DNA of 27,925 nt from JAQBQZ01 sp964554765 (GCA_964554765.1 CAZKPS010000009.1:1-27925), one strand, 5' to 3'; shown: positions 7,531-14,722, numbered from the stretch's first letter. Translations and numbers: made by a program. The notes: generated from the letters alone by a model not told the origin.

Positions 7531-7557
7531 GCACGGCACCGTAGGTGCCGTGCATTT
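7531..7557. terminator. strong hairpin terminator after the aquaporin gene
   Basis: GCACGGCACC (7531-7540) pairs perfectly with GGTGCCGTGC (7544-7553) over a 3-base loop, flanked by AAAA on the left and ATTTT on the right. Confidence 0.8.
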
Positions 7558-7596
7558 TCCATAGACCAATAAATTAAACTAAATACTCATTTTTCG

Positions 7597-7605
7597 TGAT
7601 ATAAT
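7597..7605 (+). promoter_or_regulatory. extended -10 (TGATATAAT) giving a probably leaderless message
   Basis: TATAAT ends 6 bases before the ATG at 7612, so the expected transcription start is at or next to the A of the start codon. Confidence 0.65.
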
Positions 7606-7611
7606 CCAGTA

Positions 7612-8334
7612 ATGACAAAAACTCGAGATCCACTCACACATACAGAAACTGACGATCAATTCACGAGTACAAAGCTCAACTGGCTTCGTGCTGCGGTGCT
7701 CGGTGCAAACGATGGTATTGTATCCGTCGCATCAGTGATTGTGGGTGTCGCGGGCGCATCTATTTCAAAAGGATATATATTGACTGCTGGAGTGGCCGCG
7801 CTCGTCGCTGGAGCGCTCTCAATGGCTATGGGAGAATATGTATCAGTCAGTACTCAACGAGATACCGAGAAGGCTTTACTCGAAAAAGAAAAAATGGAGC
7901 TCGAGACAATGCCCGACGAAGAACTCGAGGAACTCGTGCGGATTTATGAGGCAAAGGGTCTCGAGAGGAATACTGCGGAAATGGTAGCAAAAGAACTCAC
8001 CGCAAAAGACGCATTCAGAGCACACGTGGATGCAGAATTACATATTGATCCAAACGAACTCACTGACCCATTCCACGCTGCATATGCATCAGGACTCGCA
8101 TTCTTTAGTGGTGCAATCATCCCCATCATCGCAGTACTTCTCGCACCTATTGAATATATAGTATATGTAACATTTGCTTCTGTTGTAGTCGCACTTGTTA
8201 TCACAGGTATGCTTAGTGCGAACGCAGGTGGAGCAAGTAAGAGAAAAGCAACACTGCGTGTTGTTGTAGGAGGACTTCTCGCAATGTTTATCACATTTGT
8301 TGTAGGAAATATTTTTGGTATTGCGGGAATTTAA
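7612..8334 (+). CDS. VIT/CCC1-family iron or manganese transporter
   Basis: A 240-residue protein with the VIT family arrangement. WLRAAVLGANDGIVSVASVIVG (given as AAVLGANDGIVSV, 26-38) marks the first helix; a second helix ends in GALSMAMGEYVSVS. A charged, Glu-rich helical domain (about 87-150, with EKALLEKEKMELE) would bind metal in the cytoplasm, and three more membrane helices fill the C-terminal half. Family members export Fe2+ or Mn2+ from the cytoplasm or load them into vacuoles. The -10 box sits 6 bases before the ATG, so the message is likely leaderless. EngB follows 22 bases after the stop and may be co-transcribed. Confidence 0.9.
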   Translation: MTKTRDPLTHTETDDQFTSTKLNWLRAAVLGANDGIVSVASVIVGVAGASISKGYILTAGVAALVAGALSMAMGEYVSVSTQRDTEKALLEKEKMELETMPDEELEELVRIYEAKGLERNTAEMVAKELTAKDAFRAHVDAELHIDPNELTDPFHAAYASGLAFFSGAIIPIIAVLLAPIEYIVYVTFASVVVALVITGMLSANAGGASKRKATLRVVVGGLLAMFITFVVGNIFGIAGI

Positions 8335-8356
8335 TTAATTATTTATTTCGAACGGG

Positions 8357-8929
8357 ATGAAAATCACATCTGCAGTATTTATGAGAGGAGTAAAGGGAGA
8401 TAATCCTATGTTGGACGATGGTGTGCCTCAGGTGGCCTTTATAGGGCGTTCTAACGCAGGCAAATCATCTCTTATCAACTCTTTTACAGGGGTTAAAGAC
8501 CTCGCTCGAACGAGTGCTACACCAGGGCGAACTCAAGAATTAAATATTTTTAAAATCAACAATTCACATTATTTTGTCGACCTTCCAGGATATGGATTTG
8601 CCAAGACAACGTTTGAAGCTTGGCAAAAATTAAACAAGCTTATTTATTGGTATCTCTTTCAATCAAAACACAATCCAAAAGTAGTGGTCATAATCGATGC
8701 AAATGTCGGACCAACGCTCGATGATCTAGGAATGATCAAATTCCTCGAGGAGCACGGACGAGATATCGTGATAGTCGCGAACAAAATAGATAAAATCAAA
8801 CCATCAGAATATCAGAAAAAAATAAAAAAAATTCACGAACAAATAATTGGACACAAAATCATTCCATATTCATCAAAAACAAAGGAGGGGATGGGGGAAT
8901 TGTCACATGAAATATTAGGAAGAAGATAA
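8357..8929 (+). CDS. engB: ribosome-biogenesis GTPase EngB/YsxC
   Basis: A 190-residue TrmE-Era-EngA-like small GTPase. It shows the P-loop GRSNAGKSS (30-38), the switch segment ATPGRTQ (54-60), DLPGYGFAK (75-83), the NKID specificity motif and a final SSKTKEG loop. EngB acts in assembly of the large ribosomal subunit. The length and every G motif are normal. It has no Shine-Dalgarno sequence and starts 22 bases after the VIT gene, so it probably depends on that promoter. The next gene begins after an extended -10 box of its own. Confidence 0.95.
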   Translation: MKITSAVFMRGVKGDNPMLDDGVPQVAFIGRSNAGKSSLINSFTGVKDLARTSATPGRTQELNIFKINNSHYFVDLPGYGFAKTTFEAWQKLNKLIYWYLFQSKHNPKVVVIIDANVGPTLDDLGMIKFLEEHGRDIVIVANKIDKIKPSEYQKKIKKIHEQIIGHKIIPYSSKTKEGMGELSHEILGRR

Positions 8930-8933
8930 ATTC

Positions 8934-8942
8934 TGATATAAT
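8934..8942 (+). promoter_or_regulatory. extended -10 (TGATATAAT) of the PQ-loop-like gene
   Basis: TATAAT ends 7 bases before the ATG at 8950, again implying a leaderless or near-leaderless transcript. The box begins 5 bases after the EngB stop. Confidence 0.65.
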
Positions 8943-8949
8943 AAACCGA

Positions 8950-9510
8950 ATGAAAGAATACATCGCACTCATCGCAGCAATACTTGCCGTCATTGGTAAC
9001 GTCCCATACCTTATAGATATTTTTAAGCGTCGAGTGAGACCTCATCCATACACCTGGTTTATCTGGACCATAGTATCTGGAGTTACCTTCTTCGGGCAAC
9101 TCGCAGGAGGTGCTGGAGTGGGCGCTATACCTACAGCAGCATCAGAAATATTTACAGTCATTATATTCCTCTTCTCTCTTCAATATGGATTTAAAAATAT
9201 TGTAAAAAGTGATACATATTTTCTTATCGCCGCACTCTTGGGCCTCATCCCTTGGGCCATCACAAAAGACCCTACAGCATCAGTCGTGATTGTAGTGCTC
9301 ATTGATGTTGTCGCGTTTATGCCTACTATCCGCAAGACAAGTAAACATCCACATAGTGAGACACCGCTCCTTTATAGTATGAATGTACTTCGACATTTTC
9401 TCGCACTTTTTGCTCTCGAGGCGATTAATATCGCGACAACATTCCACTCTATTATGATGATTATTACAAACAGTATTATGACTTATCTCATCGTCCGAAA
9501 GAGAAAATAA
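8950..9510 (+). CDS. PQ-loop-like multi-pass membrane protein
   Basis: A 186-residue protein with about six membrane helices and two copies of a PQ-loop-like pattern: IGNVPYLIDIFKRR then HPYTWFIW (16-41), and DVVAFMPTIRKTSKHP then a Tyr/Met-rich helix in the second half. PQ-loop proteins include SemiSWEET sugar carriers and lysosomal amino-acid exporters, but this is a distant, bacterial hypothetical member and its substrate is unknown. It carries its own extended -10 box overlapping the space after engB. The metallopeptidase gene follows 30 bases later. Confidence 0.7.
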   Translation: MKEYIALIAAILAVIGNVPYLIDIFKRRVRPHPYTWFIWTIVSGVTFFGQLAGGAGVGAIPTAASEIFTVIIFLFSLQYGFKNIVKSDTYFLIAALLGLIPWAITKDPTASVVIVVLIDVVAFMPTIRKTSKHPHSETPLLYSMNVLRHFLALFALEAINIATTFHSIMMIITNSIMTYLIVRKRK

Positions 9511-9540
9511 TTTAAAGTATTCAGGTTAAATACTAATTCT

Positions 9541-10083
9541 ATGAATACAGAAATCCCCGTAACAATAAAAATAGGTAGAAATCTTTTTGGAGTACGTATA
9601 CATATCTTGCCAGAAACACCGGAGGTAGTACTCACTCGGGGCAAACTCACGCCAGAAAAGATTGCACTCAGATTTCTTGAATCAAAAAGAAAATGGATTG
9701 AGACTCACACACAGAGACTCTCAAAAATAAATCCGATACTCCGCACAACTCACACTAAAAAAGAAATAAAAGTGTTTAGCGAGAACGCAGATAAACTTGT
9801 GCACACAAAGCTTGAATATTTTAATCAACACTATAACCTCGAATATAAAAAGATATCAATTAAAAATCAAAAAACAAAATGGGGCAGCTGTTCGAGTTCA
9901 AAAAACCTAAGCTTTAACTACAAAATAATACTTCTTCCACCTCTACTTCAGGATTATCTCGTGGTGCACGAACTCTGCCATCTTAAGGAGATGAATCACG
10001 GAACTAGGTTTTGGAATCTGGTAGAAGAAAAAATACCTAATGCAAAGGTGCTGAGTAAAAAATTGAGAATCGGAGATTTCTAA
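9541..10083 (+). CDS. YgjP-like (DUF45) zinc metallopeptidase
   Basis: A 180-residue protein with the YgjP/SprT-like layout: an N-terminal beta-rich part, the conserved KTKWGSCSSS (111-120), and the zinc site H143-E-L-C-H147 followed by MNHGTRFW with the third ligand H154. Glu144 would be the catalytic base. The length and spacing are normal for the family, whose substrates are not settled; in some genomes it is linked to type I restriction systems, though not here. The start has no Shine-Dalgarno sequence. It converges on yciB across a long palindrome at 10092. Confidence 0.9.
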   Translation: MNTEIPVTIKIGRNLFGVRIHILPETPEVVLTRGKLTPEKIALRFLESKRKWIETHTQRLSKINPILRTTHTKKEIKVFSENADKLVHTKLEYFNQHYNLEYKKISIKNQKTKWGSCSSSKNLSFNYKIILLPPLLQDYLVVHELCHLKEMNHGTRFWNLVEEKIPNAKVLSKKLRIGDF

Positions 10084-10091
10084 CCACAAGA

Positions 10092-10127
10092 TTGTAATAA
10101 ATTCTACGGCCGTGGAATTTATTACAA
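10092..10127. terminator. 36-base near-perfect palindrome, bidirectional terminator between convergent genes
   Basis: TTGTAATAAATTC pairs with GAATTTATTACAA around a GGCC centre; the only departure from perfect symmetry is one T/G position. It lies 8 bases after the metallopeptidase stop and 10 bases from the yciB stop, so it likely ends transcripts from both sides. Confidence 0.7.
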
Positions 10128-10137
10128 AGTATTTATA

Positions 10138-10725
10138 TTATTTTTTCGCTACTTCTTTTACCCGGAGGCCCCACTCGTTTGCTTCTGGAAGTCTCTCACG
10201 GCGTGCCAAAGTGAATTGATAGAATGCAAAAATCCAAGTAACAAATACAGAAACAAACTTGTAATATACCCAGGCTGACGGGGTAAGTATCTGTCTCGCT
10301 ATTTCATTACTAATAGCTAAAAGCATGAAAAACGTTGCCCATCTAATGGTGAGGATTTTCCAGCCTTTTTCAGTCATAGCAAAGAAATCACCAAACAATA
10401 CCTTGAGATATGAACGATTAAAGAGAATGCCGATAAATATCGTTAGTCCAAATGAGAGCGCATAGAGAGTATCTTTGATGATAATAAAGAATGGATTGCC
10501 TGTGATAATAGTGATGACACCAAACATCAATATTCCAAAAGTAGCGATGAGTCCGAATTTTGGAATTCTCTTTTCTATATACCAAGAGAATGTGAGAGAG
10601 ATTATAGATACAATAATGAGAGCTATGAGACCTGTCATAAAGCCGTAGATTTCAGAAGCAAAAATAAACGCAGTAATAGGTGCAAACTCAGATACACCGT
10701 TCGCAAAAAGCTCGATTTTTGTCAT
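10138..10725 (-). CDS. yciB: YciB/IspZ-family inner-membrane septation protein
   Basis: A 195-residue membrane protein with five to six helices and the YciB core: NPFFIIIKDTLYALSF (77-92), the FNRSYLKVLFGD segment and KILTIRWATFF followed by a conserved NEIARQ. YciB proteins localise to the inner membrane and influence cell-envelope and septum formation in enterobacteria. The basic C-terminal tail (RRERLPEANEW) is cytoplasmic by charge. It is transcribed divergently from the GIY-YIG gene with only 19 bases between the two start codons. Confidence 0.82.
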   Translation of the reverse strand: MTKIELFANGVSEFAPITAFIFASEIYGFMTGLIALIIVSIISLTFSWYIEKRIPKFGLIATFGILMFGVITIITGNPFFIIIKDTLYALSFGLTIFIGILFNRSYLKVLFGDFFAMTEKGWKILTIRWATFFMLLAISNEIARQILTPSAWVYYKFVSVFVTWIFAFYQFTLARRERLPEANEWGLRVKEVAKK

Positions 10726-10744
10726 AATATAATAACTATATCAT
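10726..10744. promoter_or_regulatory. overlapping divergent promoters in a 19-base gap
   Basis: Rightward: TATAAT at 10728-10733, 11 bases before the GIY-YIG ATG at 10745. Leftward: the opposite strand reads TGATATAGT (TGn-TATAGT) about 10 bases before the yciB ATG. The two -10 boxes lie within the same 19 bases, so any -35 elements must sit inside the opposing genes. Confidence 0.55.
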
Positions 10745-10987
10745 ATGAGTTATTTTGTATATATCCTCGAATGTGCGGATAAGACACTGTATACCGGTAC
10801 AACCAATAATCTCGAAAAGAGAATCATTTCGCACAACACCTCAAAGACTGGTGCCAAATACACACGAGGAAGACGCCCTGTGGTATTAAAATATTTTGAA
10901 GATTGTGGAACAAAAAGTGTCGCACTAAAGAGGGAAGCGGGGATTAAGAAAATGACCAGATTTGAGAAGCTAAAATTATTTAAATAA
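10745..10987 (+). CDS. UPF0213-type GIY-YIG nuclease domain protein
   Basis: An 80-residue stand-alone GIY-YIG domain. V5-Y6-I7 replaces GIY, Y16-T-G18 replaces YIG, and R26, H30 and the catalytic-type Glu64 are in the expected places (NNLEKRIISHN; ALKREAGIKK). Stand-alone members such as YhbQ can cut branched or damaged DNA in vitro, but their cellular role is unclear. Its last 8 bases overlap the stop of the convergent gene at 10980. A divergent promoter shared with yciB lies just upstream. Confidence 0.92.
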   Translation: MSYFVYILECADKTLYTGTTNNLEKRIISHNTSKTGAKYTRGRRPVVLKYFEDCGTKSVALKREAGIKKMTRFEKLKLFK

Positions 10988-11402
10988 AAACCCCATCAAT
11001 ACCGAAGTAGAGAAGGGGGGTGCGGAGAGGACGAGTTGATACTAGCTCTTCAGCCGGGCACGCAACCTCTTTGCGTGATGAGCAAAAAAAACTCGAGAAA
11101 TTTTCGGCGGCAAGTTTCTTGCCCTCATCGCGATCGATTTCGTCAGCAAGACGGGTAAGAATCACAAATAGCCTAGTACTTGATTCGAAGTCTGTCGAAC
11201 CAACTTTTGAAATCCGGTCAAACTCGTCAGCGATGAATCCGACCACCAGGTCTTTTTCAGTTTTTTCGCGTTCAAGAATCTCTCGTCGAATCATCGACCC
11301 TTCCTCGATTTGAAGGATAGACATTTGTCCACTCTTGACCTCCAAAAGAAAAGCTTCAAACAGTTCCTTTGCCGACATTTCAAACGTGCGTTCTGGTTTC
11401 AT
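10980..11402 (-). CDS. hypothetical helical protein, solitary unit
   Basis: A 140-residue, charged, largely helical protein (KELFEAFLLEVK, IRREILEREKTEK, VILTRLADEIDRDEGKKLAAE). No family is recognised. The last 40 residues are less convincing, with Cys/Pro/Ser-rich sequence that runs into a terminator. I prefer this strand over an overlapping plus-strand frame (11020-11313) because it has a consensus-like promoter (11466-11493), a 60-base leader and a terminator at its stop. Its G+C-rich codons differ from the neighbouring genes and resemble the solitary genes at 5825 and 14213. The tail overlaps the convergent GIY-YIG gene by 8 bases. Confidence 0.55.
   Translation of the reverse strand: MKPERTFEMSAKELFEAFLLEVKSGQMSILQIEEGSMIRREILEREKTEKDLVVGFIADEFDRISKVGSTDFESSTRLFVILTRLADEIDRDEGKKLAAENFSSFFCSSRKEVACPAEELVSTRPLRTPLLYFGIDGVFI
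10985..11021 (-). terminator. intrinsic terminator inside the 3' end of the gene at 10980
   Basis: Read on the minus strand, ACCCC pairs with GGGGT across a 22-base loop, followed at once by TTTTTATTT, which overlaps the stop codon. The last residues of the protein are therefore encoded by the terminator itself. Confidence 0.5.
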
Positions 11403-11465
11403 AGTGTTCTCTGGTTGAGATTTTGATGCCTACTCAAGTTTAAGAGCAAAACACATCTGAGGTGG

Positions 11466-11493
11466 AATATATCACACAAAATATAAAAATCAA
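11466..11493 (-). promoter_or_regulatory. promoter of the gene at 10980
   Basis: On the minus strand: TTGATT (11488-11493), a 16-base spacer, then TATATT (11466-11471) preceded by TGA, an extended -10. The leader to the ATG at 11402 is about 60 bases. Confidence 0.6.
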
Positions 11494-11522
11494 TCAAAAC
11501 CCTATCAAAATAAAGGTTTTTG

Positions 11523-11531
11523 TGTTATATT
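11523..11531 (+). promoter_or_regulatory. extended -10 (TGTTATATT) of the ABC-F gene
   Basis: TATATT ends 8 bases before the ATG at 11540. It supports the downstream ATG over the GTG at 11462. Confidence 0.55.
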
Positions 11532-11539
11532 CCAAACCT

Positions 11540-13003
11540 ATGGCAAAAGCAGACAGTATCATATCTTTTGAGAAAACTTCGTTTGAATACGGGGTTAATA
11601 AGCCAATTTTGGACTCTGTAGACTTCACAATCCGTCGAGGTACCAAAACTACCATCATGGGACAAAACGGTGCTGGTAAAAGTACAATATTCAAACTCAT
11701 TACTCGTGAATTCACTCCAGAAAGCGGCAAAATCAATATCGCAGAAAGACTCACAATAGCTATCTCACGACAGGTTATCCCAAGAGACAAACTCGATCTT
11801 ACAGTGCGAGAATTTTTTGAAAAATGTTTTAAACAAAAAGTATATGATATTGATCCGCGAATCGACGAGGTGCTCGAAGCGGTCAATCTCAAAGGCCACG
11901 AGAAAGTCCACGACAGACTCATTAAATCTTTTTCTGGTGGCCAACAAGCTCGAATGCTTCTCGCATCAGCTCTCATTCAAAATCCAGATCTACTACTTCT
12001 TGATGAGCCGACCAACAACCTCGACAAAGCAGGTATTGAGCATCTCACAAAGTTTTTGAAGGAATATCGTAAAACTGTAATCGTGATTTCTCACGATGCG
12101 GATTTCCTAAACGCATTTACCGATGGGGTGCTGTATCTCGATATCTACACTCGCAAAGTCGAACAATATCCTGGTAACTATTTTGACGTACAACGAGACA
12201 TCGAAGCTCGAATGGAGCGAGAAAATCGTAAAAACGCTCAGCTCGCAAAAGAAATCCAGGACAACAAAGATAAAGCCAACTTCTTCGCCAACAAAGGAGG
12301 TCAGATGCGACTCGTGGCAAAGCGTATGCGAGACAAAGCAGAAGAACTAGAAGAAGAAAAAGTAGATGTGCGAAAAGAAGATAAAACTATCAGACCATTT
12401 ACTATTCCACCAGAGCCAGACCTATCTGGAGATATCATATCCATCACAGCATACAGTGTATTAGGCAAAAATCATAAACCAGTCCAAAAACAGACTAATA
12501 TGACACTCCGAAAAGGTAATCATCTACTCCTTCGAGGTCCAAACGGTATCGGCAAAAGCACACTCCTTGAATCAATTGCTCACAACAAGGCATCGGGTGT
12601 AACAATAAAACCTGGAACAAGAATTGGATACTACAAACAAGATTTCTCAATGCTTGATTTCAACGCAACAGTGTTCAACTGTCTTATGTCTGCAATGGAC
12701 AAAAAAGATGAACAGATTATGAGGGGAGTCGCAGCGGGATTTTTACTCACAGGAGAGATAATGAAAACATATGTAGGGAATTTGTCCGAGGGTCAAAAGG
12801 GACTTGTCGCATTCGCGAGACTCTGCCTCGAGAAGCCAGGGCTCCTTATCCTCGATGAGCCTACCAACCACATCAACTTCCGACATCTTCCAATTATCGC
12901 AGAAGCTCTCAATAAGTTTGAAGGTGCGATGATTATGGTATCTCACGTACCAGAATTCGTATCAAAAATCAAAATCGACAAAATTTTGGATTTGGAGAAA
13001 TAA
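11540..13003 (+). CDS. ABC-F family ATPase
   Basis: A 487-residue soluble protein with two ABC domains and no membrane helices. Domain 1 has the P-loop GQNGAGKST (41-49), signature SFSGGQQAR and Walker B LLLLDEPTNNLD. Domain 2 has GPNGIGKST, NLSEGQKG and LLILDEPTNHINF. A basic helical linker of the P-site tRNA-interaction type (KANFFANKGGQMRLVAKRM onward) joins them. ABC-F proteins bind the ribosomal E site and ease stalled translation or protect against antibiotics. The start at 11540 follows an extended -10 by 8 bases; the earlier GTG at 11462 would put the promoter inside the gene. The last Walker B ends HIN rather than the usual HLD. Confidence 0.92.
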   Translation: MAKADSIISFEKTSFEYGVNKPILDSVDFTIRRGTKTTIMGQNGAGKSTIFKLITREFTPESGKINIAERLTIAISRQVIPRDKLDLTVREFFEKCFKQKVYDIDPRIDEVLEAVNLKGHEKVHDRLIKSFSGGQQARMLLASALIQNPDLLLLDEPTNNLDKAGIEHLTKFLKEYRKTVIVISHDADFLNAFTDGVLYLDIYTRKVEQYPGNYFDVQRDIEARMERENRKNAQLAKEIQDNKDKANFFANKGGQMRLVAKRMRDKAEELEEEKVDVRKEDKTIRPFTIPPEPDLSGDIISITAYSVLGKNHKPVQKQTNMTLRKGNHLLLRGPNGIGKSTLLESIAHNKASGVTIKPGTRIGYYKQDFSMLDFNATVFNCLMSAMDKKDEQIMRGVAAGFLLTGEIMKTYVGNLSEGQKGLVAFARLCLEKPGLLILDEPTNHINFRHLPIIAEALNKFEGAMIMVSHVPEFVSKIKIDKILDLEK

Positions 13004-13007
13004 GTCT

Positions 13008-13013
13008 TATAAT
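13008..13013 (+). promoter_or_regulatory. -10 box of the gene at 13022
   Basis: TATAAT ends 8 bases before the ATG at 13022 and starts 5 bases after the ABC-F stop. This would give a near-leaderless message, although AAGGA also lies just before the ATG. Confidence 0.5.
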
Positions 13014-13021
13014 TTAAGGAT

Positions 13022-14092
13022 ATGTCACCCGAATCACATGAATCTAGAAATCAGGATTTTGAATCGTTGCTCGATAAACCTTCTTTAACAAAGGAAGAAC
13101 AAGCTCTTTTGGAAATGGAAATGATTTTGGCAAGTATGAATGTACCTGAAACATTTCTACCTGCATCAAGAATAAGTTTATTTAATTTTCTTATTGTAAA
13201 TCCATATAATACAAGCGAGGAGTTTAAAGAGAGACTAGATAGGGAATTAAAAAAACTTTATAAATATGCAAATAAAGAGATCTTGTATAGTCAAAACAAA
13301 AAAATACCCCCTATAGGAATAGAACTTGAAATTCCTTCAGAATGTTTAAGTGACTCAACAATAGATGTTAATAAACTAGGCGATCTGGGTATACCAAATG
13401 GTCCAGAAGCAAATCACTATGCAGAATTATGGGAAATAAGAAATTCACCAACATTTTCTGCATCAACACAATCAAAAATTCTAGAGGAATTGAGAAAAAC
13501 AAATTTAGTTGGCTCTGAAGAAAACTTATCAATGCATATTAATTTAGGAATCCCGGCCGACATTGATAAAAAAAATGGTAATAATATATACAAAACAACC
13601 AGTACTAGCACATTTATTGATGCATCAACACTAGCTTTTGTGTCTCCCGAAAGATTATCAAACAGAAAAAGTCTTGGAGTCTACACAGTAAAAAATACAA
13701 GTATAGAAAATATAAGTGATAGAAAAAATCAATTTAGGCTTGAACTAAGAACACATGAGTTTAATGATTATACTGCTTACCGAGCAATGAATGATATTCA
13801 ACTAGTTTCCGTATGTTATTTTGAATACATAAGAAGTATTACAGACAATAATGTAAACGAAAAACTGATTACTTGTTGGCAAAAACTAAATACAGAATTT
13901 AAAGAAATAGTAGATAGATACCGACTACCCAATGACGAACTTGGAGCTTTTGATACAGATTATAAAAAACTAAAAAAGATACTCTGGGATAAGCCAGATA
14001 TTCAAAAAGAAGTTAGGTTTGTTTATAGTGAGTGTGCAAGAGAAGTCAAAGCAATACTATTTCCAAACCAAGATTTTGATGCTGAAGAATAA
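13022..14092 (+). CDS. hypothetical protein with amidoligase/GCS-like ligase motifs
   Basis: A 356-residue protein not assignable to a named family. Motifs suggest the carboxylate-amine ligase (glutamate-cysteine ligase/amidoligase) superfamily: GIELE at 99-103, ELWEIR at 135-140, SMHINLG at 170-176 and FRLELRTHEF at 238-247. In that superfamily, paired Glu residues bind Mg-ATP and Arg/His residues bind the substrate carboxylate. The N-terminal 90 residues and the C-terminal 100 are helical and charged and unlike anything I know. The gene is AT-rich, with a -10 box 8 bases before its ATG and an intrinsic terminator right after the stop. The assignment is an inference from motif order. Confidence 0.55.
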   Translation: MSPESHESRNQDFESLLDKPSLTKEEQALLEMEMILASMNVPETFLPASRISLFNFLIVNPYNTSEEFKERLDRELKKLYKYANKEILYSQNKKIPPIGIELEIPSECLSDSTIDVNKLGDLGIPNGPEANHYAELWEIRNSPTFSASTQSKILEELRKTNLVGSEENLSMHINLGIPADIDKKNGNNIYKTTSTSTFIDASTLAFVSPERLSNRKSLGVYTVKNTSIENISDRKNQFRLELRTHEFNDYTAYRAMNDIQLVSVCYFEYIRSITDNNVNEKLITCWQKLNTEFKEIVDRYRLPNDELGAFDTDYKKLKKILWDKPDIQKEVRFVYSECAREVKAILFPNQDFDAEE

Positions 14093-14136
14093 AACAGGGA
14101 AGTTGGTTCCCTATTTTTAGGGGAAATTTTTGAAAC
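14091..14136. repeat. 46-base direct repeat, copy 1
   Basis: Matches 14677-14722 at 39 of 46 positions in the same orientation. It begins in the stop codon of the gene at 13022 and contains the terminator hairpin at 14096. Confidence 0.75.
14096..14118. terminator. intrinsic terminator after the gene at 13022
   Basis: AGGGAA (14096-14101) pairs with TTCCCT (14107-14112) over a GTTGG loop, then ATTTTT. The left flank is AAAA, so it could also act leftward. Confidence 0.75.
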
Positions 14137-14145
14137 ATAATCCCA

Positions 14146-14188
14146 CCTATAAAATAAAAAGTGTCCAAAACAATTTTGCTTTGAACAC
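14146..14188 (-). terminator. intrinsic terminator of the gene at 14213
   Basis: On the minus strand GTGTTCAAA pairs with TTTGGACAC (one mismatch) and is followed by TTTTTATTTTAT. It begins 24 bases after the stop of the minus-strand gene. Confidence 0.65.
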
Positions 14189-14212
14189 CATAATCTACTC
14201 TGACTCGCACTT

Positions 14213-14605
14213 TTATTTCCTGTTGCGACGTTTGCGGTTGAGCGGACAGTACCTAAGATCACACACGGCGATCCAGAATTTCCACACTTCGCCATGCGAG
14301 CGTCGTGAGTACTTCGGAGGTCGATTGTGCACCCGATGAAGCCCCACAATCACCCTGGTTACAAGACACTGCGCAAGATCTCGACACTTGTTGAACTCAG
14401 CCGATTTTTCATGATCGGCAAACAGGTTGGGATTGTTGTGAGCAAGGAACCATTTCTTGATAGCTGCGAGCAACTCCATTCCATTACGGAGTGCAAGCTC
14501 TGCGGTCTCAGAATTGAGAACGTCTCGCACGCGTCGTGTAGTAAGAATGACCATCATTGTGGAAAGATGCGTAACAGCATCAGGTGTTGTTGTGGATGTG
14601 CTCAT
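14213..14605 (-). CDS. hypothetical protein, solitary gene between direct repeats
   Basis: A 130-residue basic protein from the ATG at 14605 (a TTG at 14635 would add ten residues). The middle is helical (VRDVLNSETAELALRNGMELLAAIKKWFL), and the C-terminus is rich in Arg, Lys, His and aromatic residues (HNRPPKYSRRS, NRKRRNRK), which could bind nucleic acid. No family is recognised. It is a complete single-gene unit with its own TTGATT-N16-TATACT promoter and a terminator, and its G+C-rich codons contrast with its surroundings. The unit is bracketed by a 46-base direct repeat and lies close to a tyrosine recombinase. A plus-strand frame at 14327-14647 overlaps it but has no signals. Confidence 0.5.
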   Translation of the reverse strand: MSTSTTTPDAVTHLSTMMVILTTRRVRDVLNSETAELALRNGMELLAAIKKWFLAHNNPNLFADHEKSAEFNKCRDLAQCLVTRVIVGLHRVHNRPPKYSRRSHGEVWKFWIAVCDLRYCPLNRKRRNRK

Positions 14606-14640
14606 ATGGGTGTAAATAAGAAGGACAACTATCAATCAGT

Positions 14641-14668
14641 AGTATAGTTACTTTAAGACTTTAATCAA
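14641..14668 (-). promoter_or_regulatory. promoter of the gene at 14213
   Basis: On the minus strand: TTGATT (14663-14668), a 16-base spacer, TATACT (14641-14646), leaving a 35-base leader to the ATG at 14605. The build is the same as the promoters at 5776 and 11466. Confidence 0.6.
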
Positions 14669-14676
14669 TAGCAAAT

Positions 14677-14722
14677 AAAATAGGGAAGCGAGTTCCATAT
14701 TTTTAGGGTAAATTTTTGAGAC
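14677..14722. repeat. 46-base direct repeat, copy 2
   Basis: 39 of 46 positions match copy 1 at 14091-14136. The hairpin is weakened (GGAA/TTCC with a flanking mismatch). A third, stem-only relative (AGGGGAA...TTCCTCT) lies at 14861-14879. Confidence 0.75.

Noticed and set aside
11020..11313. Plus-strand 97-codon Ser/Arg-rich ORF opposite the gene at 10980
   Set aside because: Composition typical of an antisense shadow; the promoter and terminator favour the minus strand.
14327..14647. Plus-strand 106-codon ORF opposite the solitary gene
   Set aside because: The minus strand has a matching promoter and terminator; the plus-strand protein is Cys/His-rich noise without signals.
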